From Staphylococcus kloosii (GTDB lineage Bacteria; Bacillota; Bacilli; Staphylococcales; Staphylococcaceae), in NCBI RefSeq assembly GCF_003019255.1, contig NZ_CP027846.1:2542001-2606000 (forward strand): DNA of 64,000 bases, written 5' to 3'. The notes beneath the pieces are model-generated. The model made no database searches. It was not told the DNA's origin and saw only the letters and a list, made by a program, of their open reading frames with translations. Positions within the stretch are counted from its first letter, which is position 1; each line of letters starts with the position of its first letter. Of the stretch, positions 50,537 through 60,083 are shown piece by piece. Position numbers and translations under genes: made by a program.

Positions 50537-53500
50537 TTAGTCAGTGATTTCTTTTTGAGATTCTGGCGCATCTTTTTGTTGTAAATCAACTTTGCGCTCT
50601 GTAGCATCTTCATCTTCGTTATCATGCATGTCAATTTCATTATCATGTTCGTCCATGATCTTAACGTCTAATCCTAAACTTTGTAATTCTTTCATCAATA
50701 CACGGAATGATTCAGGAACACTTGGTTTAGTGATGTTTTCACCTTTAACGATCGATTCGTAAGTTTTAACACGGCCTACAGTATCGTCAGATTTATAAGT
50801 TAAGATTTCTTGTAACGTATAAGCAGCACCATATGCTTCAAGTGCCCATACTTCCATTTCACCGAAACGTTGTCCACCAAATTGAGCTTTACCGCCAAGT
50901 GGTTGTTGCGTTACAAGTGAATATGGTCCAGTTGAACGCGCATGTAACTTGTCATCAACCATGTGAGCAAGTTTAAGCATGTACATAACACCAACTGAAA
51001 TACGATTATCGAATGGTTCACCAGTACGGCCATCATAAAGTACTGTTTTACCGTCTCTAGCCATGCCTGCTTCTTCAATCGTAGACCAAACGTCGTCATC
51101 ATTTGCACCATCAAATACTGGAGATGCAACGTGAATGCCTAGATTTTTAGCAGCCATACCTAAGTGTAATTCAAGTACTTGTCCGATATTCATACGTGAT
51201 GGTACACCTAGTGGGTTTAACATGATGTCAATTGGCGTACCGTCTGGTAAATAAGGCATGTCCTCTTCAGGAACTATTTTAGAAATTACACCTTTGTTAC
51301 CGTGACGACCACACATTTTGTCACCAACATGAATTTTACGTTTTTGAACGATATATACACGTACTAATTGGTTTACACCAGGAGATAAAGTGTCGTCTCC
51401 TTCTTCACGGTTAAATACTTTAACATCAAGTACGATACCGCCTGCACCGTGAGGTACACGTAGTGAAGTATCACGAACTTCTCTAGCTTTTTCACCAAAG
51501 ATTGCATGTAATAGACGTTCTTCAGCAGTTAATTCAGTTACACCTTTAGGCGTTACTTTACCTACTAAGATGTCACCATCATTAACTTCAGCACCAACGT
51601 AAACAATGCCTCGATCATCTAAGTTTTTCAATGCACTATCAGAAACATTAGGAATATCTCTTGTGATTTCTTCAGGTCCTAATTTAGTGTCACGCGCTTC
51701 TGATTCGTATTCTTCAATATGAATTGAAGTATATACGTCATCTTTAACAAGGCGTTCACTCATAATTACAGCATCTTCATAGTTATAACCGTCCCAAGTC
51801 ATGAAACCTACAACGACGTTACGACCTAATGCCATTTCGCCTAGTTCCATAGAAGGTCCATCTGCTAAGATTTCGCCTTTAGTTACAACATTACCTGCTG
51901 CAACGATTGGTCTTTGGTTGTAACAAGTACCAGTATTAGAACGTTTGAATTTAGATAATGGATAACGATCTAATTCGCCTTCGTATTCTTTGCCGTCTTC
52001 TTCAATTAAACGACGTACTAAGATTTCATTAGATTCAACGTGTTCAACGCGACCTTTATGCTTAGCAATAACTGCAGCTCCTGAGTCACGAGCGGCAACG
52101 TGTTCCATGCCTGTACCAACAAATGGTGATTCAGGGTTCATCAATGGTACCGCTTGACGTTGCATGTTCGCACCCATTAAGGCACGGTTAGAGTCATCGT
52201 TTTCTAAGAAAGGAATACATGCTGTCGCAGCCGAAACAACTTGTTTTGGTGATACGTCCATGTAGTCCATTTTTTCTTTCGCCATAACTGTGTTGTTACC
52301 ACGGAAACGACAAACTACTTCATCATCTAAGAAACGACCATTTTCATCTAATTTAGAGTTAGCTTGCGCTACCACATAGCTATCTTCTTCATCAGCTGTT
52401 AAATAGTCAATTTGATCTGTGATTGAATTAGTTTCTAAATCAACTTTACGGTATGGTGTTTCGATAAAGCCAAATTCATTAACACGTGCATAACTTGATA
52501 ATGAGTTGATAAGTCCAATGTTTGGACCCTCTGGCGTTTCGATTGGACACATACGACCATAGTGAGAATAGTGAACGTCACGCACTTCCATTTGAGCACG
52601 TTCACGAGTTAAACCACCAGGTCCAAGCGCAGATAGACGACGTTTATGCGTTAACTCAGCTAATGGGTTAGCTTGGTCCATGAATTGTGATAATTGAGAG
52701 CTACCAAAGAATTCTTTGATAGAAGCAATAACCGGACGAATATTGATTAATTGTTGTGGTGTAATTGAGTCAGTGTCTTGAATAGACATTCTTTCTCTTA
52801 CAACACGTTCCATTCTTGATAAACCAATACGGAATTGGTTTTGTAACAATTCACCTACTGAACGTAGACGACGATTACCTAAATGGTCAATATCATCAGT
52901 GAAACCAATGCCACTTAATAAGTTAAAGAAGTAAGACATTGAAGCAATGATATCTGCTGGAGTTATACATTTAACCTCTGAATCAGGGAATGCATTACCA
53001 ATTACTGTTGTTTTACGACCTTCTTCATCATTAGGTACATAAACTTTAATAGATTGGATTTCTACAGGTTCATCAATTACAGTGCCTTCTAATTCATAAA
53101 CTTCGCTGTTGGCATTAGATTCTAAAACATCCATGATTTCATCAATTTTACGACGGTCTAAAACAGTGCCTTCTTCAGCTACTATTTCACCAGTTTCAGC
53201 ATTAACGATTGGTTCAGCTAATTTCTGATTGAATAAACGATGTTTTAAATGTAATTTTTTGTTTGCTTTATAACGACCTACACTTGCTAAATCATAACGT
53301 TTCGGATCGAAGAAACGTGAGTATAATAAGCTTTTCGCATTTTCTACTGTAGGTGGCTCGCCAGGACGTAAACGTTCATAAATTTCTAATAAAGCTTGGT
53401 CAGTATTTTCTGTACCATCTTTTTCTAATGTGTTACGTAAGTATTCATTGTCACCAAGTAATTCAATGATTTCTTGATCTGTTGAGAAACCTAAAGCTCT

Positions 53501-54088
53501 TAAAAGAACTGTTAATGGTAATTTTCTTGTTCTATCAATACGTACGTACACAACATCTTTTGCATCTGTTTCATATTCTAACCATGCACCACGGTTAGGA
53601 ATAATTGTTGCATCATAATTTGTACGACCATTTTTATCTAACTTTTCATTGAAATAAACGGATGGTGAACGAACTAATTGAGATACAATAACACGTTCAG
53701 CACCGTTAATTACGAATGTGCCTGTGTCTGTCATTAATGGGAAATCACCCATGAATACTTCTTGTTCTTTCACTTCGCCAGTTTCTTTAATAATTAAACG
53801 AACTTTGACGCGTAGTGGTGCCGCATAAGTTGTATCGCGGTTTTTTGATTCTTCTAAATCGTATTTCGGTTCACCAAGTCTATAATCAACAAACTCTAAT
53901 GAAAGATTTCCAGTGAAATCTTCAATTGGTGAAATGTCGCGGAACATTTCTAGTAATCCTTCTTCTAAAAACCATTCGTATGATTTCGTTTGGATTTCGA
54001 TTAAGTTCGGTAATTCTAAAACCTCTGAAATTCTAGCGTAGTTTCTACGTTTACGATGTCTTCCATATTGGACAAATTGACCTGCCAA
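50537..54088 (-). CDS. rpoB: DNA-directed RNA polymerase subunit beta
   Basis: 1183 aa, same length as S. aureus RpoB, starting at TTG 54088 with GAGGGG upstream. The rifampicin pocket SQLSQFMDQANPLAELTHKR and RLSALGPGGL has wild-type residues at the usual resistance positions. Acidic C-terminal tail DEHDNEIDMHDNEDEDATE. A hairpin AATTGCAT / ATGCAATT (50507-50538) overlaps the stop codon. Confidence 0.98.
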   Translation of the reverse strand: MAGQFVQYGRHRKRRNYARISEVLELPNLIEIQTKSYEWFLEEGLLEMFRDISPIEDFTGNLSLEFVDYRLGEPKYDLEESKNRDTTYAAPLRVKVRLIIKETGEVKEQEVFMGDFPLMTDTGTFVINGAERVIVSQLVRSPSVYFNEKLDKNGRTNYDATIIPNRGAWLEYETDAKDVVYVRIDRTRKLPLTVLLRALGFSTDQEIIELLGDNEYLRNTLEKDGTENTDQALLEIYERLRPGEPPTVENAKSLLYSRFFDPKRYDLASVGRYKANKKLHLKHRLFNQKLAEPIVNAETGEIVAEEGTVLDRRKIDEIMDVLESNANSEVYELEGTVIDEPVEIQSIKVYVPNDEEGRKTTVIGNAFPDSEVKCITPADIIASMSYFFNLLSGIGFTDDIDHLGNRRLRSVGELLQNQFRIGLSRMERVVRERMSIQDTDSITPQQLINIRPVIASIKEFFGSSQLSQFMDQANPLAELTHKRRLSALGPGGLTRERAQMEVRDVHYSHYGRMCPIETPEGPNIGLINSLSSYARVNEFGFIETPYRKVDLETNSITDQIDYLTADEEDSYVVAQANSKLDENGRFLDDEVVCRFRGNNTVMAKEKMDYMDVSPKQVVSAATACIPFLENDDSNRALMGANMQRQAVPLMNPESPFVGTGMEHVAARDSGAAVIAKHKGRVEHVESNEILVRRLIEEDGKEYEGELDRYPLSKFKRSNTGTCYNQRPIVAAGNVVTKGEILADGPSMELGEMALGRNVVVGFMTWDGYNYEDAVIMSERLVKDDVYTSIHIEEYESEARDTKLGPEEITRDIPNVSDSALKNLDDRGIVYVGAEVNDGDILVGKVTPKGVTELTAEERLLHAIFGEKAREVRDTSLRVPHGAGGIVLDVKVFNREEGDDTLSPGVNQLVRVYIVQKRKIHVGDKMCGRHGNKGVISKIVPEEDMPYLPDGTPIDIMLNPLGVPSRMNIGQVLELHLGMAAKNLGIHVASPVFDGANDDDVWSTIEEAGMARDGKTVLYDGRTGEPFDNRISVGVMYMLKLAHMVDDKLHARSTGPYSLVTQQPLGGKAQFGGQRFGEMEVWALEAYGAAYTLQEILTYKSDDTVGRVKTYESIVKGENITKPSVPESFRVLMKELQSLGLDVKIMDEHDNEIDMHDNEDEDATERKVDLQQKDAPESQKEITD

Positions 54089-54280
54089 ACAGATTCACCC
54101 CTCAAAAATTGTGTGTTTACTTTTAACAAATAACTCAATATAATAAGACAAAAAGAAAACGGTAGCACTCCTTATGACACCATTTTCGATTTACTATATT
54201 TACAATTTGCATTGTTGTATGATTGATAAAAGTACACACTTATTGAACATAAATTTTTACATTCTATAACTATATCAGAA

Positions 54281-54901
54281 TTACACTTCGAAATCAACCT
54301 TCACGCTTTTCAAAATGTAATATCCTTTACTTTTGTCAATGACTTCAACGTTACTAAAAGTTTCTTCCATTTTCTTCTTCGCAGATGGCATACCTTGTTT
54401 CTTTTGTATTACGACATACAAGGAACCATTAGTTTTCAATTTACTATAAGCGTCTTCTAATATGCGATGCACTACTTGTTTTCCAGCTCTAATTGGTGGA
54501 TTAGTAACAATAGCATCATAATTTTTATTAATAGTTTGCGTTAAACCATCACTTTTAAAAATTTCTGCATTATCTATATGATTACTTTTTTTATTCTTTT
54601 TAGCTAGAGTTAGCGCACGTTCGTTAACATCTACCATTGTAACTTCGTGATGTGGTGCACATTTAGCAATCATTAAACCGATCGGGCCGTAACCACACCC
54701 TACATCGACGATTTTCTTTTTAGGACCTGGAGGATTAGATTTTAAAAAAGTTCTAATTAATAAATCTGAACCAAAATCAATCTTCCCTTTTGAAAATACG
54801 CCACTATCGGTCGTTAATTTTAAGTTATGTTGATCATAGGAGTATGTAAATGTTATTTCATCACTTTCAATTTCAGGATTTTCATCATAATAATGACTCA
54901 T
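54281..54901 (-). CDS. rsmC: Class I SAM-dependent methyltransferase, RsmC-like (16S rRNA guanine-N2)
   Basis: 206 aa. SAM site VDVGCGYGPIGL and catalytic NPPIRAG are as in RsmC, which methylates G1207 of 16S rRNA. FSKGKIDFGSDLLIRTF is typical of the Firmicute single-domain form (YbxB). Conserved position between rplL and rpoB. Start after AGAGGTG. The function is inferred from family. Confidence 0.87.
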   Translation of the reverse strand: MSHYYDENPEIESDEITFTYSYDQHNLKLTTDSGVFSKGKIDFGSDLLIRTFLKSNPPGPKKKIVDVGCGYGPIGLMIAKCAPHHEVTMVDVNERALTLAKKNKKSNHIDNAEIFKSDGLTQTINKNYDAIVTNPPIRAGKQVVHRILEDAYSKLKTNGSLYVVIQKKQGMPSAKKKMEETFSNVEVIDKSKGYYILKSVKVDFEV

Positions 54902-54994
54902 GACTTCACCTCTTAATTATTCATTGTTACATGAATTATATAATATCTTACGTCGCTCGACTCTTAGAAATAACTATATTTATACAAAAAAGAT

Positions 54995-55024
54995 AAAACC
55001 CCGTTATATGTATAACGGGGTTTT
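54995..55024 (-). terminator. Terminator of the rplJ-rplL operon
   Basis: AAAACCCCGTTATA (54995-55008) / TATAACGGGGTTTT (55011-55024) with a minimal 2-base spacer, about 100 bases after rplL. Confidence 0.9.
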
Positions 55025-55120
55025 CACTTCTCAAAATCTTAGACTGCAAGGTGTATACTTAAATAGTGAAACATCCTTGTTACTGCAATATAAAATTATT
55101 TTTGAGTATTAAGGCTAGAA

Positions 55121-55489
55121 TTATTTTAATTCTACTGAAGCGCCAACTTCTTCTAATTGAGATTTAAGTGCTTCAGCATCTTCTTTAGATAAACCTTCTT
55201 TAACTACGCTTGGAGCTCCGTCTACTAATTCTTTAGCATCTTTTAAGCCTAAGCCAGTTGCTTCTTTAACAGCTTTAACAACTTTGATTTTAGATGAACC
55301 AGCTGAAGTTAACTCAACGTTAAATTCAGTTTGTTCTGCAGCAGCGTCAGCGCCACCTGCAGCACCGCCAGCTGCTACTGGAGCCGCTGCAGTTACACCA
55401 AATTCTTCTTCAATTGCTTTTACTAAGTCGTTTAATTCTAATACTGACATTTCTTTAATTGCTTCAATGATTTGTTCTTGATTAGCCAT
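55121..55489 (-). CDS. rplL: 50S ribosomal protein L7/L12
   Basis: 122 aa. N-terminal dimerisation region, Ala/Gly-rich hinge (AAPVAAGGAAGGADAAAE, about residues 34-51) and C-terminal factor-binding domain KIKVVKAVKEATGLGLKDAK. Forms the stalk with L10 and recruits EF-G and EF-Tu. 37 bases after rplJ. Confidence 0.98.
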   Translation of the reverse strand: MANQEQIIEAIKEMSVLELNDLVKAIEEEFGVTAAAPVAAGGAAGGADAAAEQTEFNVELTSAGSSKIKVVKAVKEATGLGLKDAKELVDGAPSVVKEGLSKEDAEALKSQLEEVGASVELK

Positions 55490-55526
55490 TTTAATATTCC
55501 TCCGTTAATTTAATATTTTTGCGCGA

Positions 55527-56027
55527 TTATTCAGCGCTTTCTTCTTGTTGTTCTCCAACAGCTTTAACCGCATAAGCGAAGTTGCGTACTGGAGCTTGTA
55601 ATACAGATAAAAGCATAGATACAAGACCGTCGTGGTTTGGTAAAGAACCAACTGTTTTAACTTCTTCAGCTGAGATTAAGTTACCTTCCATAACGCCTGT
55701 CTTAATTTCTAACGCATCATGTTCTTTTGCGAATCCTGCAAGTACTTTTGCTGGCGCAACAACATCTTCAGTTGAAGTAGCAACAGCTGTAGGTCCAACT
55801 AAAAATTCGTCTAAACCTTCAATACCTGCTTTTTCAGCTGCACGACGTACCATAGTATTTTTGTATACTTTGTACTCAACACCAGCTTCACGTAATTGGT
55901 TACGTAATTCTGTTACTTCAGATACGCTTAAACCACGATAGTCAACGATAACAGTTGAAACTGAGTTTTTAAGTTGATCAGCTATAACATCAACATGTTG
56001 TTGTTTTGCTTCAATGATAGCAGACAT
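55527..56027 (-). CDS. rplJ: 50S ribosomal protein L10
   Basis: 166 aa. VDYRGLSVSEVTELRNQLREAG and NTMVRRAAEKAG are canonical. It anchors L7/L12 on 23S rRNA and represses its own operon by binding the leader RNA found just upstream. Start after ATGGAGGTG. Confidence 0.98.
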   Translation of the reverse strand: MSAIIEAKQQHVDVIADQLKNSVSTVIVDYRGLSVSEVTELRNQLREAGVEYKVYKNTMVRRAAEKAGIEGLDEFLVGPTAVATSTEDVVAPAKVLAGFAKEHDALEIKTGVMEGNLISAEEVKTVGSLPNHDGLVSMLLSVLQAPVRNFAYAVKAVGEQQEESAE

Positions 56028-56111
56028 TTAGACACCTCCATATAGTTTAATTTTGGTGCTTTTAATTTTGATATTGGTAACACAAACGTATGTAATAACC
56101 AATAATCAATA

Positions 56112-56240
56112 AAAAAAGCACTTTCTACCCACGGCAAAAAGTGCTTGAAAGTTTAATCTTCACGTTCAAGTCAATTTTAGCCTCGGTAGGATGATTTTTA
56201 AGTTACGAATAACTCCTACTGTCTTAGGTAAAATAATCAC
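56112..56240 (-). promoter_or_regulatory. L10 ribosomal protein leader RNA with attenuator
   Basis: The minus-strand RNA holds ACCTAAGACAGTAGGAG and ATCATCCTACCGAGGC, the two halves of the conserved L10-binding stem. It ends in a hairpin AAGCACTTT / AAAGTGCTT (56116-56146) followed by seven U's, the Rho-independent attenuator. Confidence 0.88.
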
Positions 56241-56332
56241 ATAAACAAATATAACTCGTTTACGTTAATAAGTCAATATTTAATTATAGGCTGAAAGAAA
56301 TTCTTCCAGCCTAAGATTATCTTTGTATGAAA

Positions 56333-57028
56333 TTACAATTTGAAGCTTGAAGTATCAACTTTGATACCAGGGCCCATTGTTGTAGTTACGTTAACAGATT
56401 TGAAATAAGTACCTTTAGCTGAAGATGGTTTAGCTTTTGTTAAAACATCTTGTAAAGCTTTAAAGTTTTCTACTAATTTATCTGTATCGAATGAAGTTTT
56501 ACCAATTGAAGCGTGGACGATACCAGCTTTTTCAGCACGGTATTCAACTTTACCAGCTTTAATCTCTTCAACGGCTTTTTTCACATCCATTGTAACAGTT
56601 CCAGTTTTAGGGTTTGGCATTAAACCTTTAGGTCCTAATACACGACCTAATTTACCAACTTCGCCCATCATGTCTGGTGTAGCAACAACTACATCGAAGT
56701 CAAACCAACCTTGTTGGATTTGAGTTACGTAGTCGCCTTCGCCTACATAATCTGCTCCTGCTTCTTGTGCTTCTGTTGCTTTGTCACCTTTAGCAAATAC
56801 TAATACACGTTGTGATTTACCTGTACCGTTTGGTAATACTACCGCTCCACGGATTTGTTGATCATTTTTACGTGTATCAATGCCTAAACGGAATGCTACT
56901 TCAACCGAAGCATCAAAGTTAGCAATGCTTGTTTCTTTAGCTAATGCAACCGCTTCTTCAACACTATAGTGTTTTTGGCGGTCGATTTTACTAGCTACTT
57001 CTTGATACTTTTTACTTTTCTTAGCCAT
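56333..57028 (-). CDS. rplA: 50S ribosomal protein L1
   Basis: 231 aa. VEVAFRLGIDTRKNDQQIRG, GRVLGPKGLMPNPKTGTV and TMGPGIKVDTS are L1 signatures. It forms the L1 stalk at the E site. Binding site AAAGGAGG. The 182-base gap to rplK contains long complementary stretches (AGCAGA...TCTGCT), probably a structured leader. Confidence 0.98.
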   Translation of the reverse strand: MAKKSKKYQEVASKIDRQKHYSVEEAVALAKETSIANFDASVEVAFRLGIDTRKNDQQIRGAVVLPNGTGKSQRVLVFAKGDKATEAQEAGADYVGEGDYVTQIQQGWFDFDVVVATPDMMGEVGKLGRVLGPKGLMPNPKTGTVTMDVKKAVEEIKAGKVEYRAEKAGIVHASIGKTSFDTDKLVENFKALQDVLTKAKPSSAKGTYFKSVNVTTTMGPGIKVDTSSFKL

Positions 57029-57210
57029 TTTAAGTTCCTCCTTTAGTGGTTTTAGCGGAATTTCCTCCCACGTTTACTTGTTTACACAAGTTAAGAGCAG
57101 ACAACATTTACTGAGAATCACAAGGCACTGCCTTATTCATTCATCAAGCCATAAATAATATATAACTCTGTTATCTGCTATAATAATTTATCGTTTCAAT
57201 ATCAATGTTA

Positions 57211-57633
57211 TTAGTCTACAGTTATACCCATACTACGAGCAGTACCTTCGATAATACGCATTGCTGCTTCTTCGTCTGCAGCGTTTAAGTCTTGCATTTT
57301 AGTGTTAGCAATTTCGCGTACTTGATCTTTAGTTACTGAAGCAACTTTGTTTTTGTTTGGTTCGCCTGAACCTTTTTCAACTCCAGCTGCTTTTTTAAGT
57401 AGTACTGGCGCAGGTGGTGTTTTAGTAACGAATGTAAATGAACGATCTTCATATACACTGATTTCTACTGGAATGATTAAACCTGCATCCTCTTGAGTAC
57501 GTGCGTTGAATTCCTTACAGAATCCCATAATGTTCACACCTGCTTGACCTAATGCTGGTCCAACTGGTGGTGCTGGATTTGCTTTACCTGCAGGAATTTG
57601 TAATTTAACTACTTTTTCTACTTTTTTAGCCAC
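57211..57633 (-). CDS. rplK: 50S ribosomal protein L11
   Basis: 140 aa from GTG 57633, which follows AAGGAGG at 8 bases; three extra codons upstream would cover the binding site. QIPAGKANPAPPVGPALGQAGVNIM (in parts) is the thiostrepton-region N-terminal domain; the C-terminal domain ends EGTARSMGI. Conserved nusG-rplK-rplA order. Confidence 0.97.
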   Translation of the reverse strand: MAKKVEKVVKLQIPAGKANPAPPVGPALGQAGVNIMGFCKEFNARTQEDAGLIIPVEISVYEDRSFTFVTKTPPAPVLLKKAAGVEKGSGEPNKNKVASVTKDQVREIANTKMQDLNAADEEAAMRIIEGTARSMGITVD

Positions 57634-57812
57634 GATGTGCACCTCCTTGATATCGTGATGTGGTCATAGGACTAAGTTTTGCCCTCCCACTCTTCAACAT
57701 TTCGTGACGAAATGAAACGCTCTTAAGCGCGACCACAGTATTATAACATCAACTAAGAATAGAAAGCAATAGTATTTTTGCTAATTTCCAGCTGATGTTA
57801 TGATTTGTTTTA

Positions 57813-58361
57813 TTATAATTTTTCGATTTGATCAAATTCTACTTCGACAGGAGTTTCTCTACCAAACATGTCTACTAACACTGTAAGTTTGAATTTATCG
57901 GCTTCAATTTCTTGAACCTCACCTACTTGATTAGCAAAAGGTCCAGATTTGATAGTTACTTGTTCACCGACTTCAACTTCTACATCGATAGTTTTTTCTT
58001 TTAAGCCCATTTGTTTTAAAATGTAGCGCACTTCATCAGGTAATAATGGATTCGGTTTAGAACCTGATCCAGCAGAACCGACAAACCCAGTTACTCCTGG
58101 TGTATTTCTTACTACATACCATGATTCGTCAGTCATTACTAATTCAACTAACACATAACCAGGGAATGTTTTTTTAGTTAATGTTTTTGCTTTACCATCT
58201 TTCACTTGTGTTTCTTCTTCTTCTGGTATGACAACTCTAAAAATTTGTTCTGTCATATTCATAGATTCTACACGTTTCTCTAAATTCTTTTTAACTTTAT
58301 TTTCATATCCAGAATACGTATGCACTGCATACCAATGCTTTGCGCCAACTTCTTCAGACAT
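57813..58361 (-). CDS. nusG: Transcription termination/antitermination factor NusG
   Basis: 182 aa. NGN domain HWYAVHTYSGYENKVK with VELVMTDESWYVVRNTPGV, then a KOW domain QVTIKSGPFANQVGEV. It binds RNA polymerase and modulates pausing. 14 bases after secE. Confidence 0.97.
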   Translation of the reverse strand: MSEEVGAKHWYAVHTYSGYENKVKKNLEKRVESMNMTEQIFRVVIPEEEETQVKDGKAKTLTKKTFPGYVLVELVMTDESWYVVRNTPGVTGFVGSAGSGSKPNPLLPDEVRYILKQMGLKEKTIDVEVEVGEQVTIKSGPFANQVGEVQEIEADKFKLTVLVDMFGRETPVEVEFDQIEKL

Positions 58362-58375
58362 GTCGTCACTCCTTA

Positions 58376-58555
58376 TTATTTAATTATTTCTATGATTCTG
58401 CCAATTCCTAAATCTAAGGCATAGAAGAAAGCTAAGAAGAATACTACTGTTGCTACTACAATAACTGTGTATTTAAACAATTCTTCTTTTGTAGGCCAAC
58501 TTGTTTTTTCCATCTCTGACTTAACGCCTTGGAAGAAATTTTCTTTTTTAGCCAT
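58376..58555 (-). CDS. secE: Preprotein translocase subunit SecE
   Basis: 59 aa from ATG 58555, placed 8 bases after GGAGG (an upstream in-frame start at 58570 overlaps it). Amphipathic FFQGVKSEMEKTSWPTKEEL followed by one membrane helix. It clamps SecY. Co-transcribed with nusG. Confidence 0.96.
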   Translation of the reverse strand: MAKKENFFQGVKSEMEKTSWPTKEELFKYTVIVVATVVFFLAFFYALDLGIGRIIEIIK

Positions 58556-58640
58556 ATTACAGACCTCCATCTCAATTCAATCTTAAATCATCATCTAACT
58601 GCGCTATTTATTAAACTAAGTAGATAAAAACATTCCAATT

Positions 58641-58785
58641 TTATTTAGATTCTTTGTGCACAGTATGCGCATTACATCTAGGACAATACTTTTTTAAAGT
58701 TAGCCTTATCGTAGAATCATTTTGCTTTGGAACGTTGTAATTTCGGTTACCACATTCTTCACAACTAAGCGGTACTTTTTTTCAC
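58641..58785 (-). pseudogene. rpmG: 50S ribosomal protein L33, apparent +1 frameshift at the start codon
   Basis: From the second codon on, the frame reads KVPLSCEECGNRNYNVPK then LTLKKYCPRCNAHTVHKESK and a stop, a complete L33 with two CxxC zinc pairs. But the only start with a binding site (GTG at 58785, after AGGTG) is followed by seven A's, one too many: that frame stops after six codons. With six A's it would read MKKVPLS. Either a sequencing error, a lost paralogue (staphylococci have several rpmG genes), or slippage on the A7 run. Confidence 0.75.
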
Positions 58786-58905
58786 TAGACTTCACCTTAT
58801 TCATTATAATACCAGTATACTATACATAAATAGCATAATAAATGTCAAACCTCAACTACTTCGCAGACGAGGTAAGATACGCTTTTTTATCATCGTTTGT
58901 GCTAC

Positions 58906-59487
58906 TTAATTATCCTTATGTAACGTTAATTTTTTGCGGAGTTTTATTTTACAACGTTGTATGGCATTATAAATATTTTTATTGTTAACATTTAATTTCC
59001 GAGCCATTTCTTGTGGTGTGTATCCTTGCAATAGAAACGTAACAACCACACATTCAAAATCACTTAGTATTGATAAACTTTGCTCGATTTGTTCTGCTAT
59101 TTCATTTTTTAATACCTGCTGTTCCACTAAATGATAGTATTTGAAATAATTATATTCTACTTTATATTCATTAATTAGCATTTCTTGTTTATGATTCAAA
59201 TTTATCCGTTTACGCAAATAATCATATTTTACTGACTTCACTATTTTATTAATATAATGTTCAAACGGCGTTGATCGACGGAAGTCAAATTTACTTATAG
59301 CTAAAAAGATTTTAACTACCACTTCTTGATATAAATCATCTTGTGCATGACAATCAATTGCGTAGTGATTTAGTCTTTGTCTAATCTTAGGTTCCATCTT
59401 ATTTAAGTACTGTTCTAAATCTATACAATCATCAATACGTAACTGACTTAGCTGCTCATAGTCTTTAGTTGTTTTATTACGAATCAT
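58906..59487 (-). CDS. sigH: RNA polymerase sigma factor SigH (competence-type sigma)
   Basis: 193 aa. Region 2 QDDLYQEVVVKIFLAISKFDF and KYDYLRKRI; region 4 GYTPQEMARKLNVNNKNIYNAIQRCKIKLRKKL. Same position as S. aureus sigH (between yacP and rpmG), where it turns on comG/comE DNA-uptake genes but is normally silent. No frame damage is seen. Confidence 0.9.
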   Translation of the reverse strand: MIRNKTTKDYEQLSQLRIDDCIDLEQYLNKMEPKIRQRLNHYAIDCHAQDDLYQEVVVKIFLAISKFDFRRSTPFEHYINKIVKSVKYDYLRKRINLNHKQEMLINEYKVEYNYFKYYHLVEQQVLKNEIAEQIEQSLSILSDFECVVVTFLLQGYTPQEMARKLNVNNKNIYNAIQRCKIKLRKKLTLHKDN

Positions 59488-59555
59488 ATGTAATGTCCTT
59501 TCTTAAAAGTATAGACATCATACATAGATTCATACGCTAAATCAATAATGCTAAA

Positions 59556-60083
59556 TCAGTCTTTTTTACGGTCGCCACGTCTAATTTTCTCGAATTCTTC
59601 CAATATATCATTCGAGAGTTCGATTCGCGTACGTGGCTTGCGTTCTTTAAAACCATCAAGCGATTTAGAAATTGTTACTTCGCTCTCTTTTAAATCTCGC
59701 CACATTTCTCTAGAGGAAATTCTATAGGCACCTGTTCCAAATATGGCATGTTGTTCGCTCATATCACTCGTCACTACTGTAATATGAGTGGTGTATTTAT
59801 CGTATAAATCATACACATACTTTTCGATATAGCTATCTGCTGTTTCTTTTTCTTTCGTAAAAACGACTTTAACGCCATGATACATATATTCAGTTTGCAT
59901 GCCTGACTGTTCATAAGCGTCAAACACACATAATACTTCATCGGCAATTACAGCACTATAATTAGCAATGGTAGTGAGCAGGCTTTCACGAGCTTCTTCT
60001 AAGTTCTCTTGGGAAAGTTTACTCAATTCAGTAGACTGCCCAATCATGTTATAACCATCAATGATTAAATAACGAGACTTCAT
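59556..60083 (-). CDS. rae1: NYN-domain ribonuclease (YacP/Rae1)
   Basis: 175 aa. PIN-like fold with acidic residues in YLIIDGYNMIG, VFDAYEQ and VTSDMSEQHAIFG. Bacillus Rae1 cuts mRNA inside the ribosomal A site. Its ATG overlaps the rlmB stop (TAATG). In a conserved cysS-mrnC-rlmB-yacP operon. Confidence 0.88.
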   Translation of the reverse strand: MKSRYLIIDGYNMIGQSTELSKLSQENLEEARESLLTTIANYSAVIADEVLCVFDAYEQSGMQTEYMYHGVKVVFTKEKETADSYIEKYVYDLYDKYTTHITVVTSDMSEQHAIFGTGAYRISSREMWRDLKESEVTISKSLDGFKERKPRTRIELSNDILEEFEKIRRGDRKKD

